DNA from: Oceanospirillaceae bacterium
GTDB taxonomy: Bacteria > Pseudomonadota > Gammaproteobacteria > Pseudomonadales > Balneatricaceae
Assembly: GCA_013215375.1 (NCBI GenBank)
Contig: JABSRB010000002.1
Span: 1-64,000, forward strand
DNA: 64,000 nucleotides
Direction: 5' to 3'
Part shown: positions 39,501 to 47,839 of the stretch, piece after piece
How positions within the stretch are numbered: the first letter of the stretch is position 1
How the letters are laid out: every line of letters begins with the position of its first letter
The notes under the pieces: model-generated
Told to the model about the DNA's origin: nothing
What the model saw: the letters and a program-made list of their open reading frames with translations, nothing else
Database searches by the model: none
Made by a program: the position numbers and the translations under genes

Positions 39501-39862
39501 TTTTGGATACCGTTAACAGCAATGGTCTCAAGGCCATATCCTCCACATTGATTACCCAAGGTGATTGCTGACAAATCTGTAGGATTATAGCTGGTACCAT
39601 TGCTACCATTATAAAAAACCACCGACCACCCCTGTAAAGATGTCCCAGCTGGGCCTGCGATTTCAATACCTTCGCCAACATCCCCGCCAGCATTGTCATA
39701 GTGCAATTCGTTGATAAATATATTAGAGGCGAAAGCAGAACTGCAAAACACACTGGCAGCAATCGTAGGGATTAACAAATTGCTAGCAAAACGCTTAGTC
39801 AGTTCAGTGACAGCGCCATAGCGGTTGTTGAAGGTCTTTTTTGAATTGGTACCGATAGCCAT
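36584..39862 (-). CDS. ExeM/NucH-family extracellular nuclease with RTX repeats
   Basis: A 1092-aa secreted DNase. A Sec signal peptide (about 1-46, ending SSAFA) comes first, then a lamin-tail-like domain starting NIFINELHYDNAGGDVGEGI, an Ig-like Big_5 domain near 215-320, an OB-fold domain, and an endonuclease/exonuclease/phosphatase domain (about 590-915). The last shows VASFNVLNYF, GLMELENN, IGDLNAYAQEDPI and SSDHDPVIV. At the C-terminus are about a dozen calcium-binding GGxGxD repeats (about 955-1070). Such enzymes degrade extracellular DNA for phosphorus and in biofilms. ATG 39862 gives the correct signal peptide and has GGGAG upstream. Confidence 0.9.
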   Translation of the reverse strand: MAIGTNSKKTFNNRYGAVTELTKRFASNLLIPTIAASVFCSSAFASNIFINELHYDNAGGDVGEGIEIAGPAGTSLQGWSVVFYNGSNGTSYNPTDLSAITLGNQCGGYGLETIAVNGIQNGAPDGLALVNPAGSVVQFISYEGVLTATNGPAIGMTSTDMGVQETSATAEGSSLQLSGSGALFSDFTWVGPQPATFGSCSAIQSFSTVDTAPQISAVSPADGAANVSVDSPITIAFNEAVTLANDWFALSCSLSGSMQSTLSGGPLVYSLQAQQNFLLGETCSITISADKVTDQDGGSNPLAENYHSSFTVTTEAVVTACEADATLISVIQGVAAAPVDGMINSVRTVKGVVTADLQATGFKGFYLQEEDADKDANPLTSEGIFVYQGNNTHALIVGSVVAVTATVDEYNGATQLKNATQIEQCAASGVTTAATVSLPVVAAIEGVDYLERFEGMKIRFDTPLTISENYNYGRYGQVTLSNGRLMQPTNVALPGAAASLIAEQNALNQILFDDKDSSQNPYPINNPDGSQAQTADQVLRSGNQLNNDGEGILNYSFGSYVVQPISEFSILETNPRTSTPTLEGDAGLKVASFNVLNYFTTLDQGATVRTCGPSGDQDCRGADSAAELTRQRAKIVSALVSIDADIVGLMELENNASASLQDLVSALNAVADTSQYAYLDTGTIGDDAIKQGFIYQPDKVQLNGDFKILDQSIDARFIDAKNRPALIQTFEEISSGEVLTVVVNHLKSKGSDCNALDDPDANDGQGNCNITRTQAAAALVDYLATDPTASDDPDFLIIGDLNAYAQEDPIQQIKAAGYEDLIANKDPTTSYSYVFRGQAGNLDHALANNSLAAQVSDIQVWHINADEPRIIDYNTEFKTAAQVTQMYAPDAFRSSDHDPVIVQIALNSTDLSVPMCNDQQATIYIDSDGYISGGSQHGDIYSGILRGTNAADVIVGTVNADYIMGGKGADTICALAGADTISAGRGNDIVFAGEGSDVVFAGKGNDSVHGGAGFDLIWGGRGRDIIDGGEGRDYLFGGAGKDQLSGGEGSDLLFGGRANDFLDGGLGADYLFGGRGRRDKCINALHTFGCER

Positions 39863-40509
39863 AATACTCACTCCCTGTTGGTATTGACTGAATTGAGAAC
39901 AAGCATGCAAAAAAAAGCTTAATTGAAATTAAAGCTCCCCGGGCAAGCCCTCTCGCTTTGCGAGCCTTCACTAAGTGAAGCGGAGTATTTATAGTAATTT
40001 TCAACTCTGCTGGGGATCAACCCTGGCGGATTTAGGTTCGGCCTAATTCATCGCTATTGAATACTTGATAATAATAAACACTATCATTTAAATATGACAA
40101 ATTCATGTCCAATAACCGCAATCCAGCGTCGTTCCAATAAAAATCAAAGCTTTATGTTTGAATTGAGCTATCAAGAATTAATCCTATCAAATCTATACCA
40201 ATAGAGTTTGTCTAGGAAATTCAGGCTCAGCAGCGGGACATGGGGGAAGTAAACAGGAAAAACAAACAGCATTTTTTTCAAACGTTTTGTTTCACTGTTT
40301 TATTTTTTTAAAATACGACTCAGGTATAAACTAAGCTTTTACTCGCCAGTCCTTAGCATCGCATAAGAGCATGGCGACGAAGATTATTCGTCCTGCATTT
40401 AAGAAAATGAACGCTTAGCGTTGTTTTACCTGGAATTCTTGGTAAAGAAGCGAATTACCGGTTAGAGAAGGTGCTATGTTTGACACGCTTCCCTGATAAC
40501 CTCAAAGGA
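39863..40509. other. 647-nt gap between nuclease and codA
   Basis: It carries the nuclease promoter region, small hairpins (CTCGC-TTT-GCGAG; CTTCACTAAGTGAAG at about 39966-39980) and repeat copy B. No gene is supported. Confidence 0.45.
40012..40061. repeat. Dispersed hairpin repeat, copy B
   Basis: AACCCTGGCGGATTTAGG-TTCG-GCCTAATTCATC matches copy A at 27615-27660, with the stem preserved and the loop changed. Confidence 0.55.
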
Positions 40510-41790
40510 CTAAAACAGCCCTTTGGAAAATGACACTGATGATTCGGTATTTTGTATATGCAATTTAGTGACCCTAGGCTCGGTACTTGCTATCACCTTG
40601 CCTCTTCTGATCACAAACAAACGCTCGGGGCGCAGCTGTAAAGCTTCAATGGCACTGCTTGCTTCACAGATAACAATATCTGCATGACAGCCAACCTGTA
40701 ATCCGTAATTTTCTAAGCGCATTACCTTGGCAGCATTGTTGGTCACCGCTTCAAAGGCCGCACTCATTTGGCTCATACCCGTCATTTGTGCCACATGCAA
40801 ACCCATATGCGCCACATCTAGCATATCGTGGGTACCAAAGCTGTACCAAGGATCCATGACACAATCGTGACCAAAGGCTACATTAATGCCCGCCTCTAAC
40901 ATTTCAGGAACACGGGTCATGCCACGTCTTTTGGGATAGCTATCAGAGCGCCCCTGCAAAGTTATATTGATCAGCGGGTTGGCGACCACATGCACTTGAG
41001 CCTCGCGAATCAGCGGTAATAATTTGGACACATAGTAGTTGTCCATTGAGTGCATAGAGGTTAGATGAGAGCCGGTCACTCGCCCCTGAAGACCCTGGCG
41101 TATAGTCTCACTGGCGAGTACTTCAATGTGCCGAGACATAGGGTCATCGCTTTCATCGCAGTGCATATCAACTAACAAATCACGCTGCTGGGCAATCTCA
41201 CACAGCCTGCGAATGGACGCAGAGCCATCGGCCATAGTGCGTTCAAAATGAGGAATACCCCCGACCACGTCTACCCCTTTATCTAGAGCCCTTAGTAAAT
41301 TTTGCTCTGATTTTGCATAGCGTAGGAAACCGTCTTGGGGAAAGGCGACTATCTGAATATCGATATACTCAGACATCTCTTCACGTACTTCTAACAACGC
41401 ATCAACGGCGAGCAACCTATCATCACTAATATCGACATGGGTGCGAATCGCTAACGTACCACGGGCGATTGACCAGCGGCACAACTCTAATGCGCGCTTT
41501 TTGATAGCATCCACCGTGAGGCTCGGCTTTAACTCACCCCAGAGCGCAATCCCCTCTAACAAGGTACCGCTTTGATTAAGCCGTGGTTGACCCAGTGATA
41601 AGGTAGAATCCATATGAAAATGACTATCGATGAAGGGCGCACTGGCCAAATGCCCATTGCCCTGAATAGTCTGTTGCGCAGGAGTGGTTATATGGGTTGC
41701 TATCTCGACGATTTTTCCATCAATGACAGCAATGTCTTGCCCTTTTTCAGCATTGGCCAAATTGACATTTTTGATCAGTAAGTCGAGCAT
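40510..41790 (-). CDS. codA: Cytosine deaminase
   Basis: CodA hydrolyses cytosine to uracil and ammonia in pyrimidine salvage; related enzymes act on other N-heterocycles, including creatinine. The 426-aa amidohydrolase closely parallels E. coli CodA: metal motif SHFHMD near 59-64, IRTHVDISDD, QIVAFPQDG, VDMHCDESDD, GSHLTSMHS, SYPKRRGMTRVPEML and FGHDCVMDPWY. ATG 41790 is preferred over the GTG 9 nt upstream because AAAGG then has correct spacing. No permease gene (codB) is adjacent; it lies next to frcR on the same strand. Confidence 0.88.
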   Translation of the reverse strand: MLDLLIKNVNLANAEKGQDIAVIDGKIVEIATHITTPAQQTIQGNGHLASAPFIDSHFHMDSTLSLGQPRLNQSGTLLEGIALWGELKPSLTVDAIKKRALELCRWSIARGTLAIRTHVDISDDRLLAVDALLEVREEMSEYIDIQIVAFPQDGFLRYAKSEQNLLRALDKGVDVVGGIPHFERTMADGSASIRRLCEIAQQRDLLVDMHCDESDDPMSRHIEVLASETIRQGLQGRVTGSHLTSMHSMDNYYVSKLLPLIREAQVHVVANPLINITLQGRSDSYPKRRGMTRVPEMLEAGINVAFGHDCVMDPWYSFGTHDMLDVAHMGLHVAQMTGMSQMSAAFEAVTNNAAKVMRLENYGLQVGCHADIVICEASSAIEALQLRPERLFVIRRGKVIASTEPRVTKLHIQNTESSVSFSKGLF

Positions 41791-41972
41791 GATGGACACC
41801 TTTCGCGGATAAACTATAAATAGAGAAACTATGCCAAAGCGCCCTCAATTGGAAGCCCTAGCGTATATTCTCTGATAATAATTAAAGCTGACTATTGAAC
41901 TTAACCGGGAAAGACAAAAATCCAATCATATTTTCGCCTTTTCTCGCAGCGATCGACAAAAACGATAGAAGA

Positions 41973-43172
41973 CTAAGACTTAAATAATAAACTTTGATCT
42001 AGCAGATAATGTTCAAACAGAGGCAAACAAGCACTGCCAATAACGCGCGGATCATAGCTGATCGTCGCCTCTTCAACACTAGGCACGACAATGCCCTGCA
42101 GATCTATTTTTTGTACCGATTGTTGAATAGCGGCTACTATTTTTGCGCGTACATTCGGGGGAAAAGCACCATCAATGACCACGTGTTTGAAGTCTATTAC
42201 GCTGCAACTAGAAACGATAGCAATCGCAATATAGCTGGCAATATACTCAATCCAATGTTGAATATGTGTTTCGTGCTGACGCCAGTCTTTGAGACCTTGC
42301 CACAAAAACTCCGGCGATATATCCGCCTCTTGTAACTGTCTTTCAAGCAAAGCCACAGAGGCATGTTCAATCAACTGCGACAATTTTCCATCCGGGCCTA
42401 TCACCGGCATAGAGCCTATAGCACCGGCATTACCTTGCGGCCCTGAAAATATCGAGTGATTTAACACTAGGCCACCGCCAATAAAAAAGCCGATGAAAAT
42501 GTAAGAAAAATCCATCAGTTTCGAGCCGCGGCCAAACACTAATTCTGCGCCACAAGCGGCAGTAGCATCGTTTTGAATACTTATTGGGTAGGGACAAAAC
42601 TTACCCAGCTCATGGGCAATATCTATCTGGTGCCAAGAGTCTATAGCTTGTTGTGGTGCGCCTATTTCCTTAGACCAATTCCATAGCTCATATGGCATAG
42701 CCACACCTAAACCTATCACTTTTTCGCGCTGACCAGGGCTTAAAAATGCGGTCAAATAAGCCAGTGTTTCCTGAGTGAAAGAAATGATTTTCTCAGCCAC
42801 AGGATAGTGATAAGTGATAAATTTAGAACAGCGAATTTCACCGACGAAATCCATCAACACTATCTCTGCACGACGCCTGCCAATTTTTAGGCCCATGGTA
42901 AAAACACCGTCAGGGTTGAGCTTCATAGGTACTGATGGCTGGCCAACTTTACCTTTTAAAGACTCTCCACGTAGTAACAGTCCCTCTTGCTCTAACCCGC
43001 GCATGATGACCGACATTGACTGCGCGGATAACCCCGTTAATTTTGCCAATTCTGCTTTTGCCAACGGACCATTGCGACGAATTAGCGAGAGAATTGCGCG
43101 CTCATTGTACTCGCGCAGTGTCGATTGATTCGCTCCACCGCCTAATTTCTGATTCTTATTTTTTATTTTCAC
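41973..43172 (-). CDS. frcR: ROK-family transcription regulator, FrcR-like
   Basis: A 399-aa repressor/activator with an N-terminal winged helix (ILSLIRRNGPLAKAELAKLT, GLSAQSMSVIMRGLEQEG) and a ROK sugar-kinase-like domain (about 90-395; GLGVAMPYELWNWS, QNDATAACGAELVFG, GGGLVLNH). The usual ROK cysteine zinc cluster is not seen. It is divergent from frcB, across a gap holding a perfect palindrome, and matches the frcRBCAK arrangement of rhizobia. The start is a GTG, and the RBS is weak. Confidence 0.82.
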   Translation of the reverse strand: MKIKNKNQKLGGGANQSTLREYNERAILSLIRRNGPLAKAELAKLTGLSAQSMSVIMRGLEQEGLLLRGESLKGKVGQPSVPMKLNPDGVFTMGLKIGRRRAEIVLMDFVGEIRCSKFITYHYPVAEKIISFTQETLAYLTAFLSPGQREKVIGLGVAMPYELWNWSKEIGAPQQAIDSWHQIDIAHELGKFCPYPISIQNDATAACGAELVFGRGSKLMDFSYIFIGFFIGGGLVLNHSIFSGPQGNAGAIGSMPVIGPDGKLSQLIEHASVALLERQLQEADISPEFLWQGLKDWRQHETHIQHWIEYIASYIAIAIVSSCSVIDFKHVVIDGAFPPNVRAKIVAAIQQSVQKIDLQGIVVPSVEEATISYDPRVIGSACLPLFEHYLLDQSLLFKS

Positions 43173-43273
43173 TTCACAGCCCGTATTATTATCTTGTCTA
43201 TCATAGCATTCGTAGGAAATTTACCTAGAAACTTATACGCATTTAACTAATTGTCTTTAACAAACTACCACAA

Positions 43274-43306
43274 TCAATTAATAAATCAATGTGATTTATT
43301 AATTGA
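43274..43306. promoter_or_regulatory. Perfect palindromic operator between frcR and frcB
   Basis: TCAATTAATAAATCA and its exact reverse complement are separated by ATG (15+3+15). The A/T-rich form resembles sites of NagC/Mlc-type ROK regulators. It lies 138 nt before frcB and 102 nt before frcR, so one site could control both. A second inverted repeat (AGCGTTT / AAACGCT, 43340-43372) lies nearer frcB. Confidence 0.75.
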
Positions 43307-43444
43307 CATCAGCCACGCCAAGAGGTAATTTTGCATCAGAGCGTTTGCTACGTTCGCAAAGATTTAAACGCTGCTACTCAATATTAAAAACACTGAGTAA
43401 CAATAGGATCTCAAACAAACAACTAAACAAAAGCAGGGAACAAG

Positions 43445-44467
43445 ATGAAAAAAACAATTATTGCATCTATGGTTGGCGCTATCACATTAGCAAGTACGTT
43501 AAGTCTCAATGTTCACGCGGGTATAGGCGCTTGCCTTATCACTAAAACTGACACCAATCCTTTCTTCGTGAAGATGAAAGAAGGTGCTAAGAAAAAAGCA
43601 GCTGAGTTAGGCATTGATCTTAAAACATACGCGGGCAAGATTGACGGCGACTCTGAATCTCAAGTAGCTGCAATTGAAACTTGTATTGCCGATGGCGCGA
43701 AGGGAATTTTATTAACCGCCTCTGATACTAGCGGTATTGTCCCCGCTGTTAAACAAGCACGTGAAGCGGGCATTCTAGTCATTGCACTAGATACGCCACT
43801 AGAGCCAATTGATGCTGCCGACGCTACTTTCGCCACCGACAACTTCCTTGCAGGTAAGTTAATTGGTCAGTGGGCAGCTGCTGCACTGGGTGATAAAGCT
43901 AAAACGGCTAAAATTGCACTGCTAGATTTAGCGATTAGCCAACCATCTGTTGGCGTATTACGCGACCAGGGCTTCCTTGCAGGATTTGGCATCGAGCTAG
44001 GTGATCCAAATAAGTGGGGCGATGAAACTGACCCACGCATTATCGGACACGAAGTAACAGCCGGTAACGAAGAAGGCGGCCGCAAGGCAATGGAAAACCT
44101 ATTGGCATTAGATTCTGGTATTAATGTTGTCTACACTATCAACGAGCCAGCAGCTGCTGGTGCATACCAAACACTTAAGGCTTTCGGCTTAGAGAAAGAC
44201 GTATTAGTGGTCTCTGTTGATGGCGGTTGTCCTGGTGTGCAAAATGTTGTTGATGGCGTGATTGGCGCAACGTCACAACAGTACCCACTATTGATGGCAT
44301 CAAAAGGCATTGAGGCGATTGCCGCTTGGGCTAAAGACGGTACTAAGCCGGCTAACTCTCCAGGTAAAGCTTTCTTTGATACAGGTGTAAACTTAGTCAC
44401 AGACAAAGCTGCTAAAGGCGTCTCTTCTATAGACACCAAAGAAGGACAAGCTCGCTGCTGGGGTTAA
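43445..44467 (+). CDS. frcB: Fructose ABC transporter, periplasmic binding protein
   Basis: A 340-aa periplasmic sugar-binding protein of the ribose/xylose class, very similar as remembered to Sinorhizobium FrcB (fructose, also mannose and ribose). The signal peptide is 1-25 (ending VHA). [60 protein letters not shown] and [20 protein letters not shown] are characteristic. The ATG has a GGGA site. It heads the operon frcB-frcC-frcA-frcK, and a hairpin after it may raise its expression relative to the membrane genes. Confidence 0.9.
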   Translation: MKKTIIASMVGAITLASTLSLNVHAGIGACLITKTDTNPFFVKMKEGAKKKAAELGIDLKTYAGKIDGDSESQVAAIETCIADGAKGILLTASDTSGIVPAVKQAREAGILVIALDTPLEPIDAADATFATDNFLAGKLIGQWAAAALGDKAKTAKIALLDLAISQPSVGVLRDQGFLAGFGIELGDPNKWGDETDPRIIGHEVTAGNEEGGRKAMENLLALDSGINVVYTINEPAAAGAYQTLKAFGLEKDVLVVSVDGGCPGVQNVVDGVIGATSQQYPLLMASKGIEAIAAWAKDGTKPANSPGKAFFDTGVNLVTDKAAKGVSSIDTKEGQARCWG

Positions 44468-44519
44468 TCAACTAAGGAAAGGGGAACTTACTCCTCCCTT
44501 TGATAGTAATAGAACATCG

Positions 44520-44545
44520 AGAAGTGGCAACTGCCACTTCTTTAT
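44520..44545 (+). other. Hairpin between frcB and frcC
   Basis: AGAAGTGGCA and TGCCACTTCT are a perfect inverted repeat 2 nt apart, followed by TTTAT. It lies in the 146-nt gap after the binding-protein gene and may be a partial terminator or mRNA-protecting hairpin. Confidence 0.65.
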
Positions 44546-44613
44546 ATACTGATATTGAAAAGACATATTTATCAAAATAAATAGACCGTTAATAGAATAT
44601 ATCGAGAACCCCC

Positions 44614-45678
44614 ATGACAGAATCAAGCGCGATCTCCACGGATCAGAAGCTCGGCGAACATGAACAAATCGCCAGCTTTGATAATGATACCCGCAGTTTC
44701 ATCAGTAACATTCAGCACCGATTACACCGTACGCCCTCGCTGGTACCTCTAGTAGTACTGATCATTTCTCTGATCGTATTTGGCGTACTACTCGGCGATA
44801 AATTTTTCTCACCTTTCGCCCTAACCCTGATTTTACAACAAGTGGCTATCGTCGGTATCGTTGGCGCAGCACAAAGTTTAGTTATTATCACCGCCGGTAT
44901 CGATTTATCCGTCGGCGCTATTATGGTGCTCTCATCCGTTATTATGGGTCAGATGACCTTTCGCTATGGCCTACCTCCTGAAGCCGCAATCGGAATTGGT
45001 CTTATGTGTGGCACTATGATGGGCTATGTTAACGGCTGGTTAGTGGCAGTCATGCGTCTACCGCCTTTCATCGTCACCCTCGGCGTTTGGCAAATTGTAT
45101 TAGCCACTAATTTCTTATACTCAGCCAATGAAACGATTCGCAGCCAAGACATCGAAAAATCTGCGTCGCTATTTCACTTTTTTGGCGAGAGGATAACCAT
45201 AGGGGGCGCCATTTTTACTTACGGGGTCATTGCCTTTGTCCTTATCGTCGGAATTTTAACCTATATCCTCAATAATACCGCCTGGGGAAGACACGTCTAT
45301 GCGGTGGGAGATGATCCGGAAGCGGCAGAGCTCGCTGGGGTAGAAACTAAGAAAATTTTAATTTCCGTCTACATGTTAGCGGGACTAATCTGCGCTTTTG
45401 CAGGCTGGGCACTGATCGGGCGTATCGGCTCTATCTCGCCAACCTCAGGACAATTTGTCAACATTGAATCTATCACTGCTGTTGTAATAGGCGGTATCTC
45501 ATTGTTTGGAGGGCGCGGCTCTATCATGGGCATGTTGTTTGGCGCTCTCATTGTCGGGGTATTTTCTCTAGGATTACGTTTACTGGGTACAGACCCACAG
45601 TGGACTTATTTACTGATTGGCGTATTAATCATCAGTGCAGTTGCTATCGATCAATGGATTAGGAAGATTTCATCATGA
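44614..45678 (+). CDS. frcC: Fructose ABC transporter, permease
   Basis: A 354-aa inner-membrane permease of the RbsC/XylH class with about ten membrane segments after a hydrophilic N-terminus of about 45 residues. AAQSLVIITAGIDLSVGAIM and AVVIGGISLFGGRGSIMG are the family motifs, the second including the coupling-helix region. Its stop overlaps the frcA start (ATGA), so the two are coupled. Confidence 0.88.
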   Translation: MTESSAISTDQKLGEHEQIASFDNDTRSFISNIQHRLHRTPSLVPLVVLIISLIVFGVLLGDKFFSPFALTLILQQVAIVGIVGAAQSLVIITAGIDLSVGAIMVLSSVIMGQMTFRYGLPPEAAIGIGLMCGTMMGYVNGWLVAVMRLPPFIVTLGVWQIVLATNFLYSANETIRSQDIEKSASLFHFFGERITIGGAIFTYGVIAFVLIVGILTYILNNTAWGRHVYAVGDDPEAAELAGVETKKILISVYMLAGLICAFAGWALIGRIGSISPTSGQFVNIESITAVVIGGISLFGGRGSIMGMLFGALIVGVFSLGLRLLGTDPQWTYLLIGVLIISAVAIDQWIRKISS

Positions 45679-46451
45679 CACAGCCCGTTTTAAGTGTGCG
45701 TAATTTAGTCAAGCACTACGGCAGAGTGACTGCCTTAGACAACTGCGACTTCGATTTATATCCCGGTGAAGTACTGGCAGTTATCGGTGATAACGGTGCC
45801 GGAAAATCTACCTTGATCAAAACCTTAGCCGGTGCTGTACAGCCAGATTCAGGTGATATATTTCTCGATGGGGAAAAAGTTAATTTTTCGACACCACTGG
45901 CGGCACAAGCTGCGGGCATAGAGACGGTATTTCAAACTTTAGCGCTATCACCTGCACTATCGATTGTCGATAATATGTTTTTAGGCCGCGAACTACGCAA
46001 GCCGGGCATCATGGGAAAAGTTTTTAGACAGCTAGACCGTGCAAAAATGCAGCAGATAGCGCGTGATAAACTGACAGAACTGGGTCTGATGACCATACAA
46101 AATATCAACCAAACAGTAGAGACGTTATCAGGCGGTCAGCGCCAAGGCATTTCAGTGGCTCGCGCCGCCGCTTTTGGCTCTAAAGTTATCATCATGGACG
46201 AACCCACTGCCGCCCTTGGCGTTAAAGAATCTCAACGCGTACTGGAATTGATCCTCGACGTAAAATCCAAGGGCATTCCCATTGTGCTTATCTCGCATAA
46301 TATGCCCCATGTATTTGAAGTGGCTGATCGCATCCACGTGCACCGTTTAGGTCGTCGCCTCTGTACTTTAAACCCTAAGGAACATAGCATGGAAGATGCC
46401 GTCGCCTATATGACTGGCGCTAAAGTACCCGATGCAGCCCTGATCAATTAA
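45675..46451 (+). CDS. frcA: Fructose ABC transporter, ATPase
   Basis: A 258-aa single-domain ATPase; most relatives such as RbsA have two fused domains. Walker A GDNGAGKST (about 38-46), Q-loop TVFQTLALSPALSIVDNMFL, signature LSGGQRQGISVARAAAF, Walker B VIIMDEPTAALG and switch His in LISHNMPHV are all present. The match to rhizobial FrcA is close. It overlaps frcC by 4 nt, and a terminator-like hairpin follows. Confidence 0.9.
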   Translation: MTQPVLSVRNLVKHYGRVTALDNCDFDLYPGEVLAVIGDNGAGKSTLIKTLAGAVQPDSGDIFLDGEKVNFSTPLAAQAAGIETVFQTLALSPALSIVDNMFLGRELRKPGIMGKVFRQLDRAKMQQIARDKLTELGLMTIQNINQTVETLSGGQRQGISVARAAAFGSKVIIMDEPTAALGVKESQRVLELILDVKSKGIPIVLISHNMPHVFEVADRIHVHRLGRRLCTLNPKEHSMEDAVAYMTGAKVPDAALIN

Positions 46452-46463
46452 GCTCATGTCTAT

Positions 46464-46512
46464 ACCACTTTAATCCCCGCTCTATGCCGGCATTAAAGTG
46501 GTTTATCTTTTC
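46464..46512 (+). terminator. Terminator-like hairpin after frcA
   Basis: ACCACTTTAAT pairs perfectly with ATTAAAGTGGT, and a T-rich stretch follows. It lies between frcA and frcK, so frcK may be expressed less than the transporter. Confidence 0.75.
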
Positions 46513-46537
46513 TGCAAAAGCTCTACAGGATTAGCCC

Positions 46538-47182
46538 ATGTCAGCTTTAAAACTGGATAATCTCGAACAGTTAGCTAAAAAAATAATCGCAGCACAAACC
46601 GGAACATCACGTTTTATCTGTGCAATCGTCGGCGCCCCTGGCTCTGGAAAATCAACACTGGCCCAAACCCTACAAACACTACTCATTCAAAAGCACCAAC
46701 TCTCTTGCCAAATCGTCGCTATGGACGGGTTCCATTTGGATAATGTCACTTTAGCTAAACAAGGGCTACTTGCTGTGAAGGGCGCACCGCAAACATTTGA
46801 TGTCGCGGCTTTCGACGCTCTGTTGCAAGCCTTACATGCTCATAAAACCAATGTGCTAGCACCTACTTTCGATCGTAGTATAGACGCAGTCGTCCCTGCT
46901 GCAATCGACATCAAAACGCAGACTAAGATAATTTTAGTTGAAGGGAATTATTTACTGCTCAAAGAGCGAGGGTGGGATCGGCTACATCAATATTTCAATC
47001 TGAGTATCTTTATTAACGTGTTCAAGGAAGAGCTTCGTAAACGATTAATTGAGCGTTGGATAACACAAAATTTAGATGTAGATGACGCAATTGCCAAAGC
47101 CGATGCCAATGACTTACCCAATGCTGAGCTTGTCATCAACAATTCAATGACGGCCGATATAGAGTTACAAACCCAAGGTTAA
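46538..47182 (+). CDS. frcK: FrcK-like kinase / P-loop NTPase
   Basis: A 214-aa P-loop protein of the uridine-kinase/pantothenate-kinase-like fold. It has Walker A GAPGSGKST (about 33-41), VAMDGFHLDN, FDVAAFDALLQAL, LAPTFDRSIDAVVPAA and ILVEGNYLLL. This matches the putative kinase FrcK at the end of frcBCAK in rhizobia. It probably phosphorylates the imported sugar, but the substrate is not proven in the family. Confidence 0.8.
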   Translation: MSALKLDNLEQLAKKIIAAQTGTSRFICAIVGAPGSGKSTLAQTLQTLLIQKHQLSCQIVAMDGFHLDNVTLAKQGLLAVKGAPQTFDVAAFDALLQALHAHKTNVLAPTFDRSIDAVVPAAIDIKTQTKIILVEGNYLLLKERGWDRLHQYFNLSIFINVFKEELRKRLIERWITQNLDVDDAIAKADANDLPNAELVINNSMTADIELQTQG

Positions 47183-47216
47183 CCTCGGGCTTATAACTAA
47201 AAAAGCAGATAGATTT

Positions 47217-47687
47217 CTATTTAGAATAGCTGTCAGGTACTGCTGACTTCTGGCGTTTCATCACCGAAGTACGACCCAATAGTGCAATGCCTATGTAGCC
47301 ACGCAATTTCAATGTATCTATATCTTTCAATGACATGTACGAAGAATAGGTCTTCCCCTTGGCAGGATCATAGACAGTACCGCCCTTCCACTTATCCTTC
47401 TTGAAGCTAAAGCCCTCTAGATTCTTTAAGCCTATTAAAGAACGTGCCTGTAGATCTTTTTTAGGATTTTTGACATCAAGTTTTTCTTTTATCACGCCTT
47501 CATGGATATCTTTAACCCAGACGATTTTTCCTTCGAATTTATCTCCAGCACGATAAATTTCTACCACCCCTTTGCCGCTTTCTGAAAGCCAGAAACCCAG
47601 TATATCGCTCTCGCTAAAGCTTGCTGCGAATGAACTACTACTTAAACCCAACAGCAACATGGATGTTAATATCTTTATACGTTTCAT
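47217..47687 (-). CDS. DUF2147 periplasmic protein
   Basis: A 156-aa exported protein: the signal peptide is about 1-20 (ending SFA), then comes a DUF2147 domain with ILGFWLSESGKGVVEIYRAG, GKIVWVKDI, DLQARSLIGLKNLEGF, WKGGTVYDPAKGKTYSSYM and LRGYIGIALLGRTSVMKR. The family is common in marine and plant-associated bacteria; its function is unknown. ATG 47687 has AGAGGA at good spacing; a longer frame to 47774 is rejected. It converges on frcK. Confidence 0.88.
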   Translation of the reverse strand: MKRIKILTSMLLLGLSSSSFAASFSESDILGFWLSESGKGVVEIYRAGDKFEGKIVWVKDIHEGVIKEKLDVKNPKKDLQARSLIGLKNLEGFSFKKDKWKGGTVYDPAKGKTYSSYMSLKDIDTLKLRGYIGIALLGRTSVMKRQKSAVPDSYSK

Positions 47688-47839
47688 TATAAATCCTCTA
47701 CACAAATTGTTATTTTTATTGGTCATAAATCTATTGAGATTACCTATAGGTATCTCATTTAACCCTAACATCATTATGCGCTTAATGGAATTAGCATTAT
47801 GCCTCTAAGTATTATAAATCAGCATAGATCTACACTCGC

